From Acanthornis magna (Eukaryota > Chordata > Aves > Passeriformes > Acanthizidae), in NCBI GenBank assembly GCA_036785705.1, contig JAWUZG010000018.1, positions 7,165,501-7,229,500 on the forward strand: a DNA stretch of 64,000 nucleotides, in the 5' to 3' direction. The translations under genes were made by a program, and so were the position numbers. The notes under the pieces are model-generated. The model was not told where the DNA came from. It saw nothing but the letters and a program-made list of their open reading frames with translations, and did not search any database. Within the stretch, counting starts at the first letter, position 1. The number at the start of each line of letters is the position of its first letter. This document shows positions 25,316-40,200 of the stretch, piece by piece.

Positions 25316-27503
25316 TTTGAAAACAACAGAGAACGGCATTTTTTCAAAGCTCTTATTGTGGCTTATATTCTCTGCAGGGTAATTAATTTATTTTTTCTAG
25401 GATATTGAATGAGATGTCATTTTTAAAGCATCATGATCTTACCCCCAAATTGCCCACAAGATTACTGTGAATCTATTTATTTTATCCTTTTTTCCCTGAT
25501 TCAGTTGGAGAACCCATTACTGTATTTATATTCAGCGATAAAAAATTTGGTAGCATAGACATATTTCTGAATTCCTTTTAAAAACTGGAAGCAGTTTCAG
25601 AGAATCACAAATGCAGGATATGAGCAAGAATGATGGATTCCTGGATAAATTTTGCTGAAACAGTCATAAGAAATACCCAGAACTTGCTAGGAATAATAGC
25701 AATCATGGGCAGAGAGATCATAACTCTCAGCAGAGCAGTTACTGCTGTTAAATGGCACTCTGGGTTTAGATGATACAGCCCATGTATTTTCAAATGAGTG
25801 CAAGAGCAGGACAGAACTAATTTAACTCAAACTACATTTATGGCAGCTTGTTGTGCTAAAATTTAGGCAGAGTGAATCCTGAATTAAAATGCTCCTAACA
25901 AAACAAAATCAGTGTTTACCAAGAATTCCTGCTGTCTGAAATGTGACAGACCACAGACACTGCCTGAAATGTAACAGTGAAACAAAGACCCTGATTCCAG
26001 ATTTACTAACGGCATTGGAAGGTTTTTCATTCAGTTCAGAAAACCTGGGCTCTGATCTTTTTGAAGCACATTTTGTCAACCAGCCTGAAGTGCCTGTCAC
26101 AGATGGGTGTTCTAAGTGCTACCACTGCTCCTGCAGAGATGCTGGCCCCTGTGTTTCTGTAACTCAGCCACAGCAACTGCCAACAGCTGAAACACAATGT
26201 TTTTCTGTCTTTCTTGGTCTCAGAGTAAATTAGCACTGAGTTCTTTGGCCATTAAATCATGCAAGCCACTACACATATTTACTGTTAAACTGAAAAATTG
26301 TTCACTTATCAATCAATTGCATAAAAACCTCAAACAGAACAAATAAGTTGTTCAGCTGAAGCTATTACAAAATCTATTACAGCAGGAAATTAATTTCAGT
26401 TCTTCAATTAGTTTAATTGACTAATTCAATTAGTTTAGATTTATTTTAAAACCCTGATCTGAGGACTGAATGTCCAGGTCCATATATTGTATTTCTGTCA
26501 TTCTTTACTTCTTCCAGGTCTCCAAGTTCCAAACTTAGTGATAAGTCTCATTTAGCTTTGACACAGACTGCTTGGTGTAAGTCTTGCATCTATAATTTTT
26601 CTGCTTTTCCCATATAGGCTGAAGTTCCTGGGCTGAACAATCAAGATTTCTTTCTGATTTGCTCTGTAACTAAAAGTTAATTTTTTCTTTCTTTTGTTCT
26701 AAGGTCTTGATAAAATAAGTCGTGGCTGAAACCGAGTGTCATTTAACAGCAAACTATTCTTGGAGGATCAAATAGGAACAGTGACAAGCTTCCAGATGAA
26801 TATGCCCCTGAAGAGAAATGTTGGCATCTTAAATTTTCCCCTCATAGCACTTCATACGTTTCTAACAGGAACTGTGCTTTCTGTCAGCCCAGCTTGAACT
26901 GAGCCTGCATTTACCTAAGCAAGGTCAGCAATGCAGCAGATTTGGGTGGCATCTTTAGAGGAGACTACGTAATACAGAACTCAATACAAAAACCAGGCTT
27001 TGGAGACAAATTTCTACCCTTCCTTTTATTACATTCTCGGGGATTTTTTGCAGTAGAAAAAGAATGTGCATCTTATATACTTGAAGTACTCTTGAGCTGC
27101 TTCCATGCACACTCTGTAGAAATTGTTTAGCTGATGACTCAGTCTAATACCAGTCCTTTTCCCCATGTGTGTTATAGGGTTTTGTGTAACATGGCCCCTG
27201 AATTTGTATTACAATACCAGTTATTAGAGTCACCAGCTAGCTGAGAAGAAGCCTGAAGGAGTGAAATGCAGAAAATGAGGCTATATTTTCAGAAGTTAAA
27301 CATTGTTAAGCAATAAACCAAGTAGTTAAATCTCAGCTTGCTAAATATGTAAAATGATTTTAAAAGAGTTGACATTTTGTAACTATTGAGATTATGCAGT
27401 GAAACAAGTTAGAAAATTTTCTAATCATACTTTACATTCTGTGAGATATTTTTCTACTTCAATAAATTTTTGTTTTTAATTTTGAAATACTCTGAAAAAA
27501 AAG

Positions 27504-27538
27504 TTTAACATTGCATAGGTTTAACATTGCATAGGTTT
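27504..27538 (+). repeat. 16-bp tandem duplication (2.2 copies)
   Basis: The unit TTTAACATTGCATAGG occurs twice head to tail and then starts a third time. The copies are identical, pointing to a recent slippage or duplication. Confidence 0.9.
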
Positions 27539-29739
27539 CCTTGTTCCCAAAAGACAAAACCCAAGGTTTTTTCTTTGCCATGGAGAATTAGGAATTACGA
27601 AAATTATTTTTTAAAAAGCAAAAATGTACTTTTTTTCTGAGAAATTTTGATTTCTAAGTCTGCCAATATTCTTCTATGAATTTTCTGAGCAATAATGTTC
27701 TTGGAATTACCACTAAAATGCAGAGATTTTATTCAGAATGATTATATCTGCCATAGGCTGCTGCACATTCTGTAGCTGGTTTTCACTCCCACTTTTTCAT
27801 CTCTATGGTGAAAAAAAATTGTAAATTTTATTGCTAAGGAATAAAATATTAATACAGAATTAATTCCAGCAAAGCCTAAAGATGAATATTATTAGAATAT
27901 GGCACATTTATTTAAATTTCAAGAACCACTTTGATAACTAGACATCTGTTATTCCAAGAATTCGTTATAGAAGATGCAATAAAAAAATGTAATGACATTC
28001 TGTGATAGAATCCACTCCCTGAACAAAGTAGCTCAGTGATGACATTGGCTGTAGGTTCTGCTTGGGTTTCATGCTCAATATAACGTGACTCATCACAATT
28101 TTTGCCATCTACCACATAACTCTTACGGACCATAAATAAAATGTATTGTCTAGATAGAAGATTCCCATAGGAAACCTGTTACAGTTTGTACAATTTAAAA
28201 GTCTTTTTCTCATAGAAAATGGGCAATTTCAAATTACATGCAATTGAATTTCACAAGTTGTATTTAAACTGGATTTTCACAGTGCGAAGTGGAGATGCTG
28301 CTCTAGACTCTCTGTGTAGGTGACCTGCTTCTCTTTGACAACAGCAGCTGGACCTGAAGCAACAAAGGGCTTTGTACTCCTAAAACTGAGCTCTAAAAGG
28401 GCTTGGGCTTCTTCTGCGTCAGATCTCCAGGTGAGCCTTCTATCCTCACTTGCCCCCAATTTCTAGTAGACTGTAGACCACAGTCTCCTAGGGAATACTG
28501 TAACTATCCCATGGCTTTTCAACTTCAGGGAGGAGGTTACTAGGGCAGAGCACAATTTCTGCAGTAGGGAGAGTGAAATCCTGGTTCCATGGGAATCAGT
28601 GGTAAAACTTTTGTGGATTTCAAAAGGATTGCGATTTTCCCTACAGCTTTATGTTATCTTCTTTTGATGTAAATAGCAAAAGATCTTCAATGACAGCTGA
28701 ATTTTAATTCCATCTAATGATAGCAGTTCCAGTAGAATGTGTTAGGTTCCTATTGAGCCTAATAAGTTAGGAGAAAAAGTCAACAGCAACAGAGCTGCAT
28801 TGTTTGGAAGGAAGACGCATAACAAAAATGATAACATGAAAAGGGTAGGATTTTAAAAGGAAGAATCAAAAATTGTAAACACAATGTCTTGACATTAACA
28901 GTACAGTAGAATAAAATATTTTTTGTCATTGCTTTCAACATCCATTTATGCACTTTAGATGAAAGCCGAAGATTAGACATACTATCTGATCTAGGCAAGT
29001 CTGAAAGACTTTGGAGTACGTGGAAGGACTTGAGAGCTGTGTCCATGTGCACTAAAAACCTGCATATCTGAGAGTTCAATACTCGGTCTGTTTCCTTTGC
29101 TGAGCTTAGCAGGATTGTGTGATTCAGAAAAAACATTCTATGCTATCGTAAATGATGACCCCAGGAAAATATTAAAAAAAGAAAACTACTTCTCAATCAT
29201 TAACTTTTTCCAAAGAGCTTAAAAATTCCCTTTGTAGCTGAATTTCCAAGTAACACTTACTGTAACTGTACACAGGACCAGAATGGAAACTCAGGAAATG
29301 GGAACAATTAATTATCAGGCACATAGGTAAGAAAGTGTTATGAATATTGGCTTACAGTGACAGTGTAATATCAGACTAAAACTTCAGTGATCAGATCCAG
29401 GACTCCAGGCTTTGCAGAGCCATTCCCCCCATTCCTGGCTGTGTAGGGAAGCAGGGACTGGGGAATGAGTCTTCCCCCACCCAAGGAGCATGTGTGCTGC
29501 TGGGGACCAGCATCAGCCCACCTGGGAGAGGAAGAGCTTGGAAGCCCTGGGTCTTCTGGGCTTTAGTTCCTTTGCCCTCCTGGACTGCAATCCCTACATT
29601 GTTTTTTTGGGTTTTTTTTATGAAGGGTCAGCTTATTTTTTTATTTCAAGCCATACCCTGAAGAGATGACACATCTTCCTTCTTGTTAAATACCATTCAC
29701 TTGGTGAGTTCAACACATCCCTTGGGCTCAGGCACACAC

Positions 29740-29776
29740 ATTCTCTGCTCACCTGACACATGGGTGAGCAGAGAAT
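29740..29776. repeat. Perfect 14-bp inverted repeat (hairpin)
   Basis: The arms ATTCTCTGCTCACC (29740-29753) and GGTGAGCAGAGAAT (29763-29776) are exact reverse complements with a 9-base spacer. Just downstream a short direct repeat of CATCTGCTTG follows. No terminator or RNA role is evident, and the stem is too short for a microRNA precursor. Confidence 0.85.
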
Positions 29777-32700
29777 CATCTGCTTGGTCATCTGCTTGTT
29801 CAATCATCTTGAACAGGTAAAATGGGAGTGCCCCCCCCCACCCCATTTCACAGGGCTGGTGTACGTAAAAGGAATTGGTGATTTCCGAAGCTACAGGTGA
29901 AGGACTTGCCTTTATTCTTGCCCTCAGCTTTTCCATATTGTTTGCCTCTAAGCATTTGTGTGCAGGATCTGCTGCACACTGCTGGATGTGTTTGTGTGCT
30001 TGCTGCTGGGGCTCCTGCTGCAAGTAACCACTTTGTGTTCAGAAACAAGGACCTTCCACCCTTGCTCCTGAATGCCAAATGATTCAGGATTATGAACCCC
30101 AATTAGACCAGTGAATCCCAATTATCTGGTCATGAAATTGAATGTTCAATGTCCACTGGGACACTGGGAGTGCCCAGGAGCGTTTCTTCCTTGTGGATTA
30201 TCCATATATTCACATATTCCATGTGAGTATCTCACCTTTGATAAAACTGTATAATGAAGCAAGATGAAAAGTTGAAATGTCTTTTCAGAAATGGAATCAA
30301 AACTAGAGGAAGACAGGTGCTGAATACTTGTATAAAATACAGGACTGTAAGAAGTTAAACTTAACATGGATATACTTCGAAGACTATCAATATTTACCCA
30401 TCAAACCTTATGAAATCCCCTTGAAGGAAGATTAGAAAACAGAAAACTGGGATTTCTTTCACTTCCCTTCCTGCTGAATCCAGACATTGATTAGAAGAGT
30501 ATGGGAATGAAAAATCCTGTACTCCTGCTTTCCTTAGGGTGTGATGGCATCAGCCAGCACAGCGCTCATTTCCTGGTACATCAAAGCTGGGTGCCCGATG
30601 CCTTCCCCGAGCTGCCTGCACAGCCACTGCTCCCTGAGCAGAGGCACAGCCCGAGCCTGTCCCTGGGGTGAAGTGGCTGCTGCTTACCCAGGGGGAAATT
30701 GCCCCAAATCACTGTCTGTCGTGCTCATTCTCACACCACACAGGATCTCGCACCTTGCTGTGTGGGAGGTCTGTGGGATTTTGCAAGTGGAGTTTTGGTG
30801 TTACATCTGCTGCCTTGGGAGGGACACAGGGCTCTGCTTTTGCTTGCAGTTTCCCTTTCCCACCAGTATATATTAATGAAGTGAAACGTTTTTCTGTTGC
30901 AGAGTACCAAAGTCCCATGGCATTTGCAGTCTGGAAATTGCTTGCTTTTACAAATGGTTTCTGTTGGGTTTTTTGAGACCAGATGCTAACTATTGAAATA
31001 ATACATGATTCTAAACAAATAAGGGAAAAACTAGGAACATCCAGTCTTGACAGAAAGTGGAATCAAAGATGAGCAAACTTTCTGTTCTGCTTTTTGTATT
31101 CAAAACTAATGCACATTCATGACATTTCTGAAGGGTGTGAGTACTTCAAAGAACTTCACCTGAGCAGTGAATACCTTCAACAGGCCCTGATTGCCTCAGG
31201 ACCTCGCGAAGATGTGTCTCTCATTCAGTGTCTGTAGCACGGGGATTCAGGTAGGCAAGAGCAGGTGTTTCTACCACGCAGGTGAGACCTTTCCTTTTAA
31301 ATTCTTTCTTCCAAAGTGAAGATGGCTCTTCCCTTTCAACCGCTCCACGATCAGGGGGTCTCACATAAAGTGGGGAGTTTGTTCATGCTCTGCTCTGCCT
31401 GAGGGCTCTCCAATCCAGTGCTATAGGAAAGGTCATTAAGCACAGACAGAGGAAAGTTTTCTCTGTGGATGCATTTGGCAAGACCCTCGCTGAAGCCCCA
31501 CCACTGATAAGCAAATGAGAAGACAAAATGTTGACTGGAAAAGGATTTTGCCACATCCTGCTTCCATCTAAATCCTACTGAGGTCCCAAAAGTCTTTGTT
31601 GCTATAAATCTGGGATGCTGTTTTTCTCATTACTTGGATAATAGAAACACTGGCCATAATTGCTGGCCATTAAACAATCCCCTTTAGAAGAGACAAAACC
31701 TTTCTGGAAAATACTGTTCATCTTTAAAGGAAAGAAAATCAGAAGTTTTCCACTGGGTCTGCTAAATTGCCTCTGGACTTTCATCCTGTTGTTGTGGGCT
31801 CTTGTGCTGATTCTCCTTTTCCTGGCACTCTCTGTCTTTTCCCTGTTTTTCCATAACTGTATCATAATAATATTTTTGTGTGTAAATAACTAAAACTGTC
31901 AAGAAGCCAGAAAACCAAGATCGTCTTTTTGCTTTGAGCTGGTAGAAATTTTTCAAGTGAACATAATCTGTCAGGTAATGAAGATTTGCAAAAATCTGCA
32001 CTTTCTAAGGGAATATCTTGGTTTCCATGAAATGAGGAGGGGAGCCTTTCCTACCAGCCTGTTCCCCACCTCCCTGAGTCCTGGCAGTTCATAAGCATCA
32101 GCTTTCTTGCCCTGCAGTTTTGGAGCCACCAAAAGCCCCTGCTGTGAGAGTGCTTTGATTGTTTCAAGGCCTTCTGGTCCTGAAATAATGCTTTTGGAAA
32201 ATATTTTCATGGGAGCTGGTGAGCTCCAATCATACAGTGCCTCGTTTGCACTTACGTTTCCTCAGCAAGTCTGACAGACCTGGCTCTTTTGCACAGACCT
32301 CTGTTCTCAGTGGATGTGTTTTCCCTGTTTCTCTCTGTTTCTCCTTGGGAAACTACAGAGGGGTGAGTTGCTGGAATAGTCACATCATTTTATAACATCG
32401 TGGACAGGAGAAAATTAAGTCTCTGCATGGGAATGGGATCCATTGGGCAGCAATTCTTCCATCCATTCCACAAGAATCTGCTTTGCTCTGCCTGACAGAA
32501 CCACTGTCACCCCAAGCCTCACCAGGCCATTGCTCGTTGTGCTTTTCCTCGCCTTACTTACTCACCCCTGGACTCCTTCACCTGTGCTGCCTCTTCCTGG
32601 CCAAGCCCTGCCAGCTGTCCCAGGCTCCACATCTCTTGGTGTGTCTCAGCCTTAACCTCCAGCCCAATCTCCTTGTCATATCTCAGCCTGTAGCCTCTCT

Positions 32701-34237
32701 CCTAGCTTTTCTCTTCCTCTTTTCTCAGATTCATCTTTTCAGCTCGGGTGTTTTCAGTTCTGCTTCTCCACCACCACCTTTCCTCCTTCTCCCCCAGGTC
32801 CTGCTCCAGCTCTCTCAGTTCACAAACCACAGCAGCATCGAGTGAACCATACACCAAAGAAGGTTCTAATACAAGTTTGGCTTTATGTTTCTTAGGCTTT
32901 TACTGAATTTGATGCAAAATGCCAGTGGGAGAGGATCAGGCAGGATTTTGATCTGCTCCTGCAGGTGTCCTTCTGCCCAGGGAGCTTGTGGTAGCTTGTT
33001 TTTAACTTGGTACAAAGCATATCACGGGAATAGGATAAACTGGGACCCTGAGAGCTGCTTGTGGATGAGGCTGTAAAGCCTGGATTTTACCTGAATCTTT
33101 AGACAGTGTAAACTTGGTGCTGTGCTCACGTGCCACGTGTGCTGGACTGTGCATTTGCAAAAAAAGCCCAAACTGCTGTGATGATTACTTTGCATCAGTT
33201 TGCAGTGTTGGGAACAGCAGGTGAGGAAGGTGTTAGAGTGAAGGCAGATTCCTTAAAGGCAAGTATAATAAAATACAGTTCTCTATCTTCCCTCTCAGTA
33301 AAGGATGAGTGGAGAAAGAGATACCCCATGAAAATTAATCAGCTTGAGCCACATACCAGACTTGGATAGAATATCAACCACGGAGCGGTTAAAATACAGA
33401 GCGATAGGCAAGGGGTCGAAACTACTTCACTATATGTGATGTTTTTCTATGCATCTGTTCATGCTTAGTAGAAAGTAAAAGACTTGAATTTTTCATTACT
33501 GGCCATCTTTCCTTCAGATGGACTGTGGGAAGGGACTCTTCACTTTTCTAGCAGACACTGATGGCTATTTATCAAGGTTAATATCAGTCAGGATAATTAC
33601 CATCAGCATGTCAGAAGAAAACATTTTGATAGATTTCCATTCAGCAGCTTTTACCTTTTACCTTAGAAAGCAGAAGAAAATGCTTCAGCTGACATGTGCT
33701 TTTATGCTGCTGCTTTGATCTTCCAATGGAAATGGATCTATAATAGCTCTAGTGACTTCCCTTGCTTCCTTTACACTGAAGAGACCTTTTCAGGGAGCAT
33801 GATTTCTTGATAAAAGAAAAAGGACATAGTTCTCGTTATTTTGGGTCACTGCATATTCCTCTCTTTCCTCTAAGTTTTATGGGTGGACTATCTCACAGGC
33901 TGGCTGAATGGTGTTCACTTGCCAATCTGTTTTTGCAGCAAATGGAATGAATTTTCTTAGCCTTATGCACCCCATCTTCCTTGTGATACACACTTCTATT
34001 CTTTTGGCAAAACAAATTTCTGCATGAGTGTTAGTGAAGGCTCTTGCCAGTTGCATTTTCTGTTTAAAAAAGTTATTTTCAAACTCACTCCATCCACTAT
34101 GCCATATTCTTAATCCAGCAAAAGGGATCATTCAATGTAGTAGTGTTTTGAAAAAGATAAATTCAAAACCAGACCTCATTTCAGGATATAGAGGTTTTAA
34201 ATGTGCTTTCATAAAATGGTTGGACTTACCTAAAAAA

Positions 34238-34274
34238 AAAATGTTTGTCATCTAAGAAAATGTTTGTCATCTAG
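34238..34274 (+). repeat. 19-bp tandem duplication (two copies)
   Basis: The segment AAAATGTTTGTCATCTA is repeated with a 19-base period. The copies are identical over 17 bases. Confidence 0.9.
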
Positions 34275-37200
34275 TGAAAGACAAAACCAAAAATATACAG
34301 ACATTAACATTTGTTGAAGCAAATAATTTTCTTCTAACCGATGTGGGAAAAAATGCCTGAAATACATCAAAGCTACCACTGAAATAGAATTCATTCTCAT
34401 TTTAAAAAGATGGAACTGAGAAGTGTTCCAGTCTCTCAGGATTCTGAGTTACAATTTGAACACTTTCATATGAATACTGATTAGAGAGCAGCAACTTTTT
34501 GTCCTGTAGTTGATCTTGAGAGCAAGTAATATAGGTGTGGAACTTGAACAGAATGCATTTAGAGGTTTTTTTCCTTAATTTTATGTCTAGTGTACTGCAT
34601 GCATTGTGCTCTTCTTTAGAGTCCTCTATGTAAGGACATTGTGTTTTCTTTCATAGCATTTTCCCCCCTGAATTGAAGATTTGTTAAGTAATCTGGGCTT
34701 CCTCAGAGACTGGGGAAAAAAAAAGAACAAAAAAAGAGATGCTTCTTTCTACTGTATAGCCACTCTCCTGGAAGGACATATTTTACTTTCCCTGGGCTTT
34801 GGAAAGTTTTCAACTAAAGTTTTCAATTTTCTGGATTAATTTCCTCAGTGTTAAGCTGTCAGAGTAATTGCTGGTGTAGGAGTATACTATCACCAGGACA
34901 GCTGTAGAGCTGGGCTAGATGGAAATCTCATTACCTTAAGAAAGGTAGGAGTTTTGGACACATCCCAGTGCCTAGGACATGTTCCTGGTGAGCTTTGTGT
35001 GTCTGACTGCTGCTCGGGCCCTGCAGTGCTCTGAGGTCTCCCAGAGAAGGAAAAGGCAACCTCTGAGCACCTTCTGGATTTCCTTGGGCTCTGTGGTTCA
35101 GGCATCTAAATCCATGGCACTTGAATATTTTAGCCACTCAGTTCCCTTATTAGGGCTACCTCATTATTCTGCATCCAGGAGATCCAGAAGGACCCAGCTA
35201 AGCCTGTCTGGGAAGGACTGCCAAAGATGATCTCACATCTCCGCAGCAGGAATGGCATCAGTATGGTTAAAGAAGATCTTTAATGAAGTACAAAGAATGG
35301 CTGTCATTGAATATAATAAAAAGTTATATTACTTGAAGATAAGACATGGTGGGAAGCAAAGGTGCTCAGTTCAGAGTTAACTGGAAATTCTTGAGAGGAA
35401 GAGTGTCTTTAACACTTGTGAATTGAAAGTGGGCAAAAAATGGAGAGGTGCAGAAGGTTAAAACACTTCAGAAAATTCTCATGTAAGCAGACAAATTTAT
35501 CTGATAGCATGATAGAAAGCTCATCATGTGCAAGCTTGTTGCAAAAAAACCCTTTTGCTATTAATACCATACATCCGGGTAACAATAAGCTATGGCTGGA
35601 GCAACACAAATATGTTTAAATGCTTCTTTTATGTCTAGTCTTGCTGGTTTATGTTAAGGAAAACACCTTTATTTGGGAAGACATGATTGAACAACAAAAC
35701 AGTATCAGGTTCCAAATATTTTGCCTGGGTGTTTTTTCTGTCTCCTAGAAGCACTGCCTTCTCTCCAGCCCACTCTAAGTACATTTCTATCTTTTCTGGC
35801 AGGAAATCTGCAGCTCTCAAATCCCTTGGGAGAGAGCAGGATTTTATTTTTGAACATACTTGTAGAAGTGGCTGGATTATGTCTCATTATACTTAAGCAC
35901 ATTATTTAGCTTGGAAGATTGAGGCTTAGGCCGTCCATTGAAAGGAAAATTCTGTTTCCTATGTTATAACTCTTATTCTATGTATGTTTTTCTGTTTGTT
36001 TGACTTGTCATTTGTAAAGAGATATACATTCCATAGCTGTTGGTGAACATTGGGCAGATGAACTAAATATTTCTCACAGCCAGCCCTTTTAATTATAGAT
36101 TAATATGTATATGCCACGTAATGAGTGTATCACAGTGTGAAAGACCACAAGGATGGCTGCATTATTTCAGTGGAAAGAGTTTTGGAACAAATGTTTTCAA
36201 GAAAAATACAAGCATAGTTTCATCAGGTAACACCTTTTAAATCTCATAACATTCACTTGTGACCTATTTAAACAGCTGATAGAAAGTGAGAAAAGTTTTT
36301 ATTTGAAGTGTGTTAAATGGAAAAGATTTCATTTAGTCTTCTCAGCTAGTACAAATAAATACTCCTTTTCCAAGGAGAAAAATACAGTCAAATAATCGGT
36401 TCATACATATGTATAATGTATGGAAATGACAAGGAAAGCAGGGCCATGTCCCTGCTATAGATACTAGCTCAGTAAACCAATAAACTTGGCCCTGCCAATG
36501 AGAGTGGCAGCACAACAGAGTGGAAGGTGAAAATCAGTATTGACGCAGTCAAGGCTGGAAGGAGCAAGCTTGGGGAATAAAACACATTGCTGTAGTACAA
36601 ATATGCTAAAGCCATGCAATAAAATAGCCCAGAGCTTTGCTGTGCATTTAGCTGCTCAATGCACACCCACACTCAAAAAAAACCCCTAAAAAGATTTAAC
36701 TCCCTATTCCCCAAGACCCTACAGTATTATGAAATATGATAGAGCGAAGTACTAGCAAGTTCATGTATCTTAAATATGATAATGGAGCCTCATATCAACA
36801 ACTTACAGTCCTGATAGGGCAATTGTAAATTGTCAGCACAATTCACACAGAAGATTTTCCCAGAGAGGGACAGCACAATGTCTTAGAGAAACAGAAATCT
36901 TCATTTGTGTGGGAAAACTGAGAATACTGTGAGGGGAAAGCACAGAAATGTGTTTGTGGTGTGTGTTGCCAGGGGAATATTTGTGTATTCAAAGAGAAGA
37001 CAAATTACAGTGAGGGTAATATGAAGTAATGAAAGAGTCAGAAAAGGCTTATTGTCTGGACCTATTATTCTACAAAATAAAAAAGAAAAATGGAATAAAA
37101 GACTATTAATCTGAAATGGTATTTTTTTAAATATAGTTCCCAGAATTTAACCTGTAGGATTCAATATTGCTGCTACAAGCTTTAGCAGATACTTTATCTT

Positions 37201-40200
37201 GGAGGAAATAATGAGAAGAAGGTAATGAAAGTTAGTGCTATAATCTGAGAGTGCACAGTCAGTTACATATATTTGCTCTTATTTCTCTGCCCAGACTGTG
37301 TGGTTATGTCTTGCATTTGCAAAAAAGAAGCTACGCCACTTACTCAAAGAGCTGTGCCTACAGGATGGGGAAAACATTTCAGAAATCTCTTTAAAATAAG
37401 TGTTAAAATACAAGACAAGCACCCTTACTCTATTTTACTGGCTGTCCAGTATTAATGTGTGCCCCTGAAAAATGTATCTTTAAGCTCCCTACTGAAGTGT
37501 GAGGAATGCTGGCTGCAGGAAACACTTTGAAAGACTCTGGTGGACTTGGTGGGCTTTCAGCAGACTCTAAGCATTTCCAAGACCTCTAATTCCTGGAGTT
37601 TGTGACTCGACAGTAACAGAGTAGGTGGACAACCAGATCTTGTGGATGACAGGTCATTGGTGAGGTGGGGATGTGTCTGGGGGTGGTGTTTGGCTGGATT
37701 TGGGAGGGCAGTGATTGTTCTGTGTCAGTCAGAATGGTGTTGGGCAGGGATGGATTTCTGTGCTGCAGTGTTCACATGCAGATGTTTGCACTCCACATCT
37801 GGAGCAGTGAGTGCCCTGCCAGACCTTGGGGAAGGCAGGATTTACAGAGAGCCATGCAGGGTCTCGCCAGGGGGGTGCAGAAGCGGCAAGCCAGCTCTCT
37901 TGACAGCTCTCACCCTCTTTACGTCTTCATTTCAGCTCTCCACATCTGCCTGCAGCTGGATTCTGCAGATGCAGTGATCTGTGATCCTGTGTGCTCCCAC
38001 TGGCCTGAGCTGGACCAAGGACAAGGCACAGGTTGCTGCTCCTGATGTCACTGCAGCAGCTCTGCCAGCCCTTTCTGCACTCTCCAAGATTATAATGCCT
38101 GAGCATTCAGACAGAAATGGGAAATTTATGGTCTTAAAGGAGATGGTGCACATAATTGAATGTAGAAAAATAATCCATAAATCTGCATTATATGGGTGCT
38201 CATTACATTTGTTAAGCTGATTTCACTGTTGCCTGCTGCCCTGAACACTTTTTCCAGTTTATCCCTGGCTTCAAGGTATATCTTACAAAGCTTCTTCAAA
38301 TTGTAAATCCATCACAGTAGTGTCTGACTTACTTTAATGTGTGGATAGAGCGTTTACCAGGATACGACTCAAGACTTAGAGCAGACTTAGAGCATTCTCT
38401 CATTACTAATTAACCACAACAAAATTGCCTCCATACCTTTGCACAAAGGCTGGAGAATATTATACTCACTACAAAATTGGCTAGAAAAGTACTAATTAAA
38501 TTGTATAGTACTCTTCCAAGAGGGATTTTTCAAGTACAAAATTATCATTATGGGAAAATTCCAGGGCTGTATTATAGCGCACATCAAAACAATGGATTGT
38601 AAGAAACAAAAAATTCTCAAGAGCACTAGTTCTGACATAGTTTTGCTCATGAAAGTCTGTGGCTAAATCTAATTCCATTTAAAGGGTAGTGATTTTACAT
38701 AACTCTGTATTCATGGGCATACATTTTAGAAGGACTTGCATTTTATGATTGTTCTGTCGTGTTTCTCTTGATGGATATTGAAAGTTACAGTAGTTTTTCT
38801 ATGCTCGCTTTATTGTTTACAATGCACTTAAAAAACCCATGAACATTGAACAGCAAAACTTTCTGCCTGATATTACAATTTTGATTCTCTGGGAGGACTC
38901 ATGAGGACAGTTGGGCAATTTTGTAAAAAAATGGTTTAATTGATTAGATACATTCCTCCTTTCCAATTAAAAAGGACAAAAAAAGGGAGTTTGTGACTCT
39001 GAGCCAATTTCATTGATGTATAGAGCATAGCTAATATCAGTCATTATTGAGGTCCTGATTGTACCGTGTGTTTTCTCACAAACATGATTATAGCAAGCTC
39101 ATTTGCATTGCTAAATGAAGGCTAAAAATACCAAAACATTTTTCCCTGCCGGCCAGAGTGTAGCTGATTCAATCACTAAAATACAGATAAACAGAAGTAA
39201 CTACTCTGATGAAAGCTGAGATGATAAAGCACAATGTGCATAAGAAATGAGTCATTTAGCTACTAGTATACTCCCCAGAAGAAGAACTGCAAAGCTCCTG
39301 TTTAAAAATCACACCAATCTGTCTTGAAAGTTTTTGTGTGGCAGCAGAAGGATTTTTATAATCTTTACATTATGCCTCATTCAAAATTTATCACAGGACA
39401 TGTTGGTAGCATGTGCTAAGGGACTGAACTGCAACTGATGTGAAGGAAAAAGTAGTTCCTGCTTTCCCTTGCGGGACTGATGACTTTGGCTGCAGCAGGT
39501 GCTATAAGTTGTTGTCCTTTTGCTGCACTAAAAGGCAAAGTCTGAGCAGCCCAGCACTGCTGACTGCTGGGGCCTTTCCTTCCTTCGCTTCCTAATCAGA
39601 ATCTGCACAGAGGGACTCACTTTGTCATGGATGAAATCTGGGTCAAACACAGAAATAATGGAGATTACTTGCAGGCCAGTGGTTTGTTCCAGGTTTCCTC
39701 TTGGGGCAGGTGTTGGAGCAGTGAGGCTACCAGAGGCAGCATATTAAACCTGTAGGATTTTTAATTAATACATTTTGAAGGTCTCCTTGCTTTCCCACCA
39801 AAACTGCAAATATACCTATCCAAAACCTCCAAGCCCTTCCTCTGCTGGCAGCCACTTTTTTCATAGCAGAAGTGCTGGCATACCTACCCACATGGAAAAC
39901 AGAAAAATGCTTTGGGTCTGGTTCAGCCAACTGCAGCTTCTCAGTACACCCCATTACACCAATATTTAGGTTTAGTTTAAACTGTCAGAAATAAGTTTGA
40001 AATTGTGATCACATGTTCCTGCAAGCAGAAAACATCTAAATGAATGGAACGAATGGATAAGTGCCTATTATTTCCCCTATAGTATACTTAGCTGTCATTT
40101 TGAATAATGTGCCAAGACCTACAACCAACCCTTCAATTCCCCCAAATCTACAGGAAAATCTGGAAATATTACATTAATCATTTTTGTCAAGACTACAGAT

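Noticed and set aside
37642..38045. Two overlapping frames (111 and 126 residues) as a gene
   Set aside because: They overlap in different frames with no domain, no splice logic and no homology I recognise.
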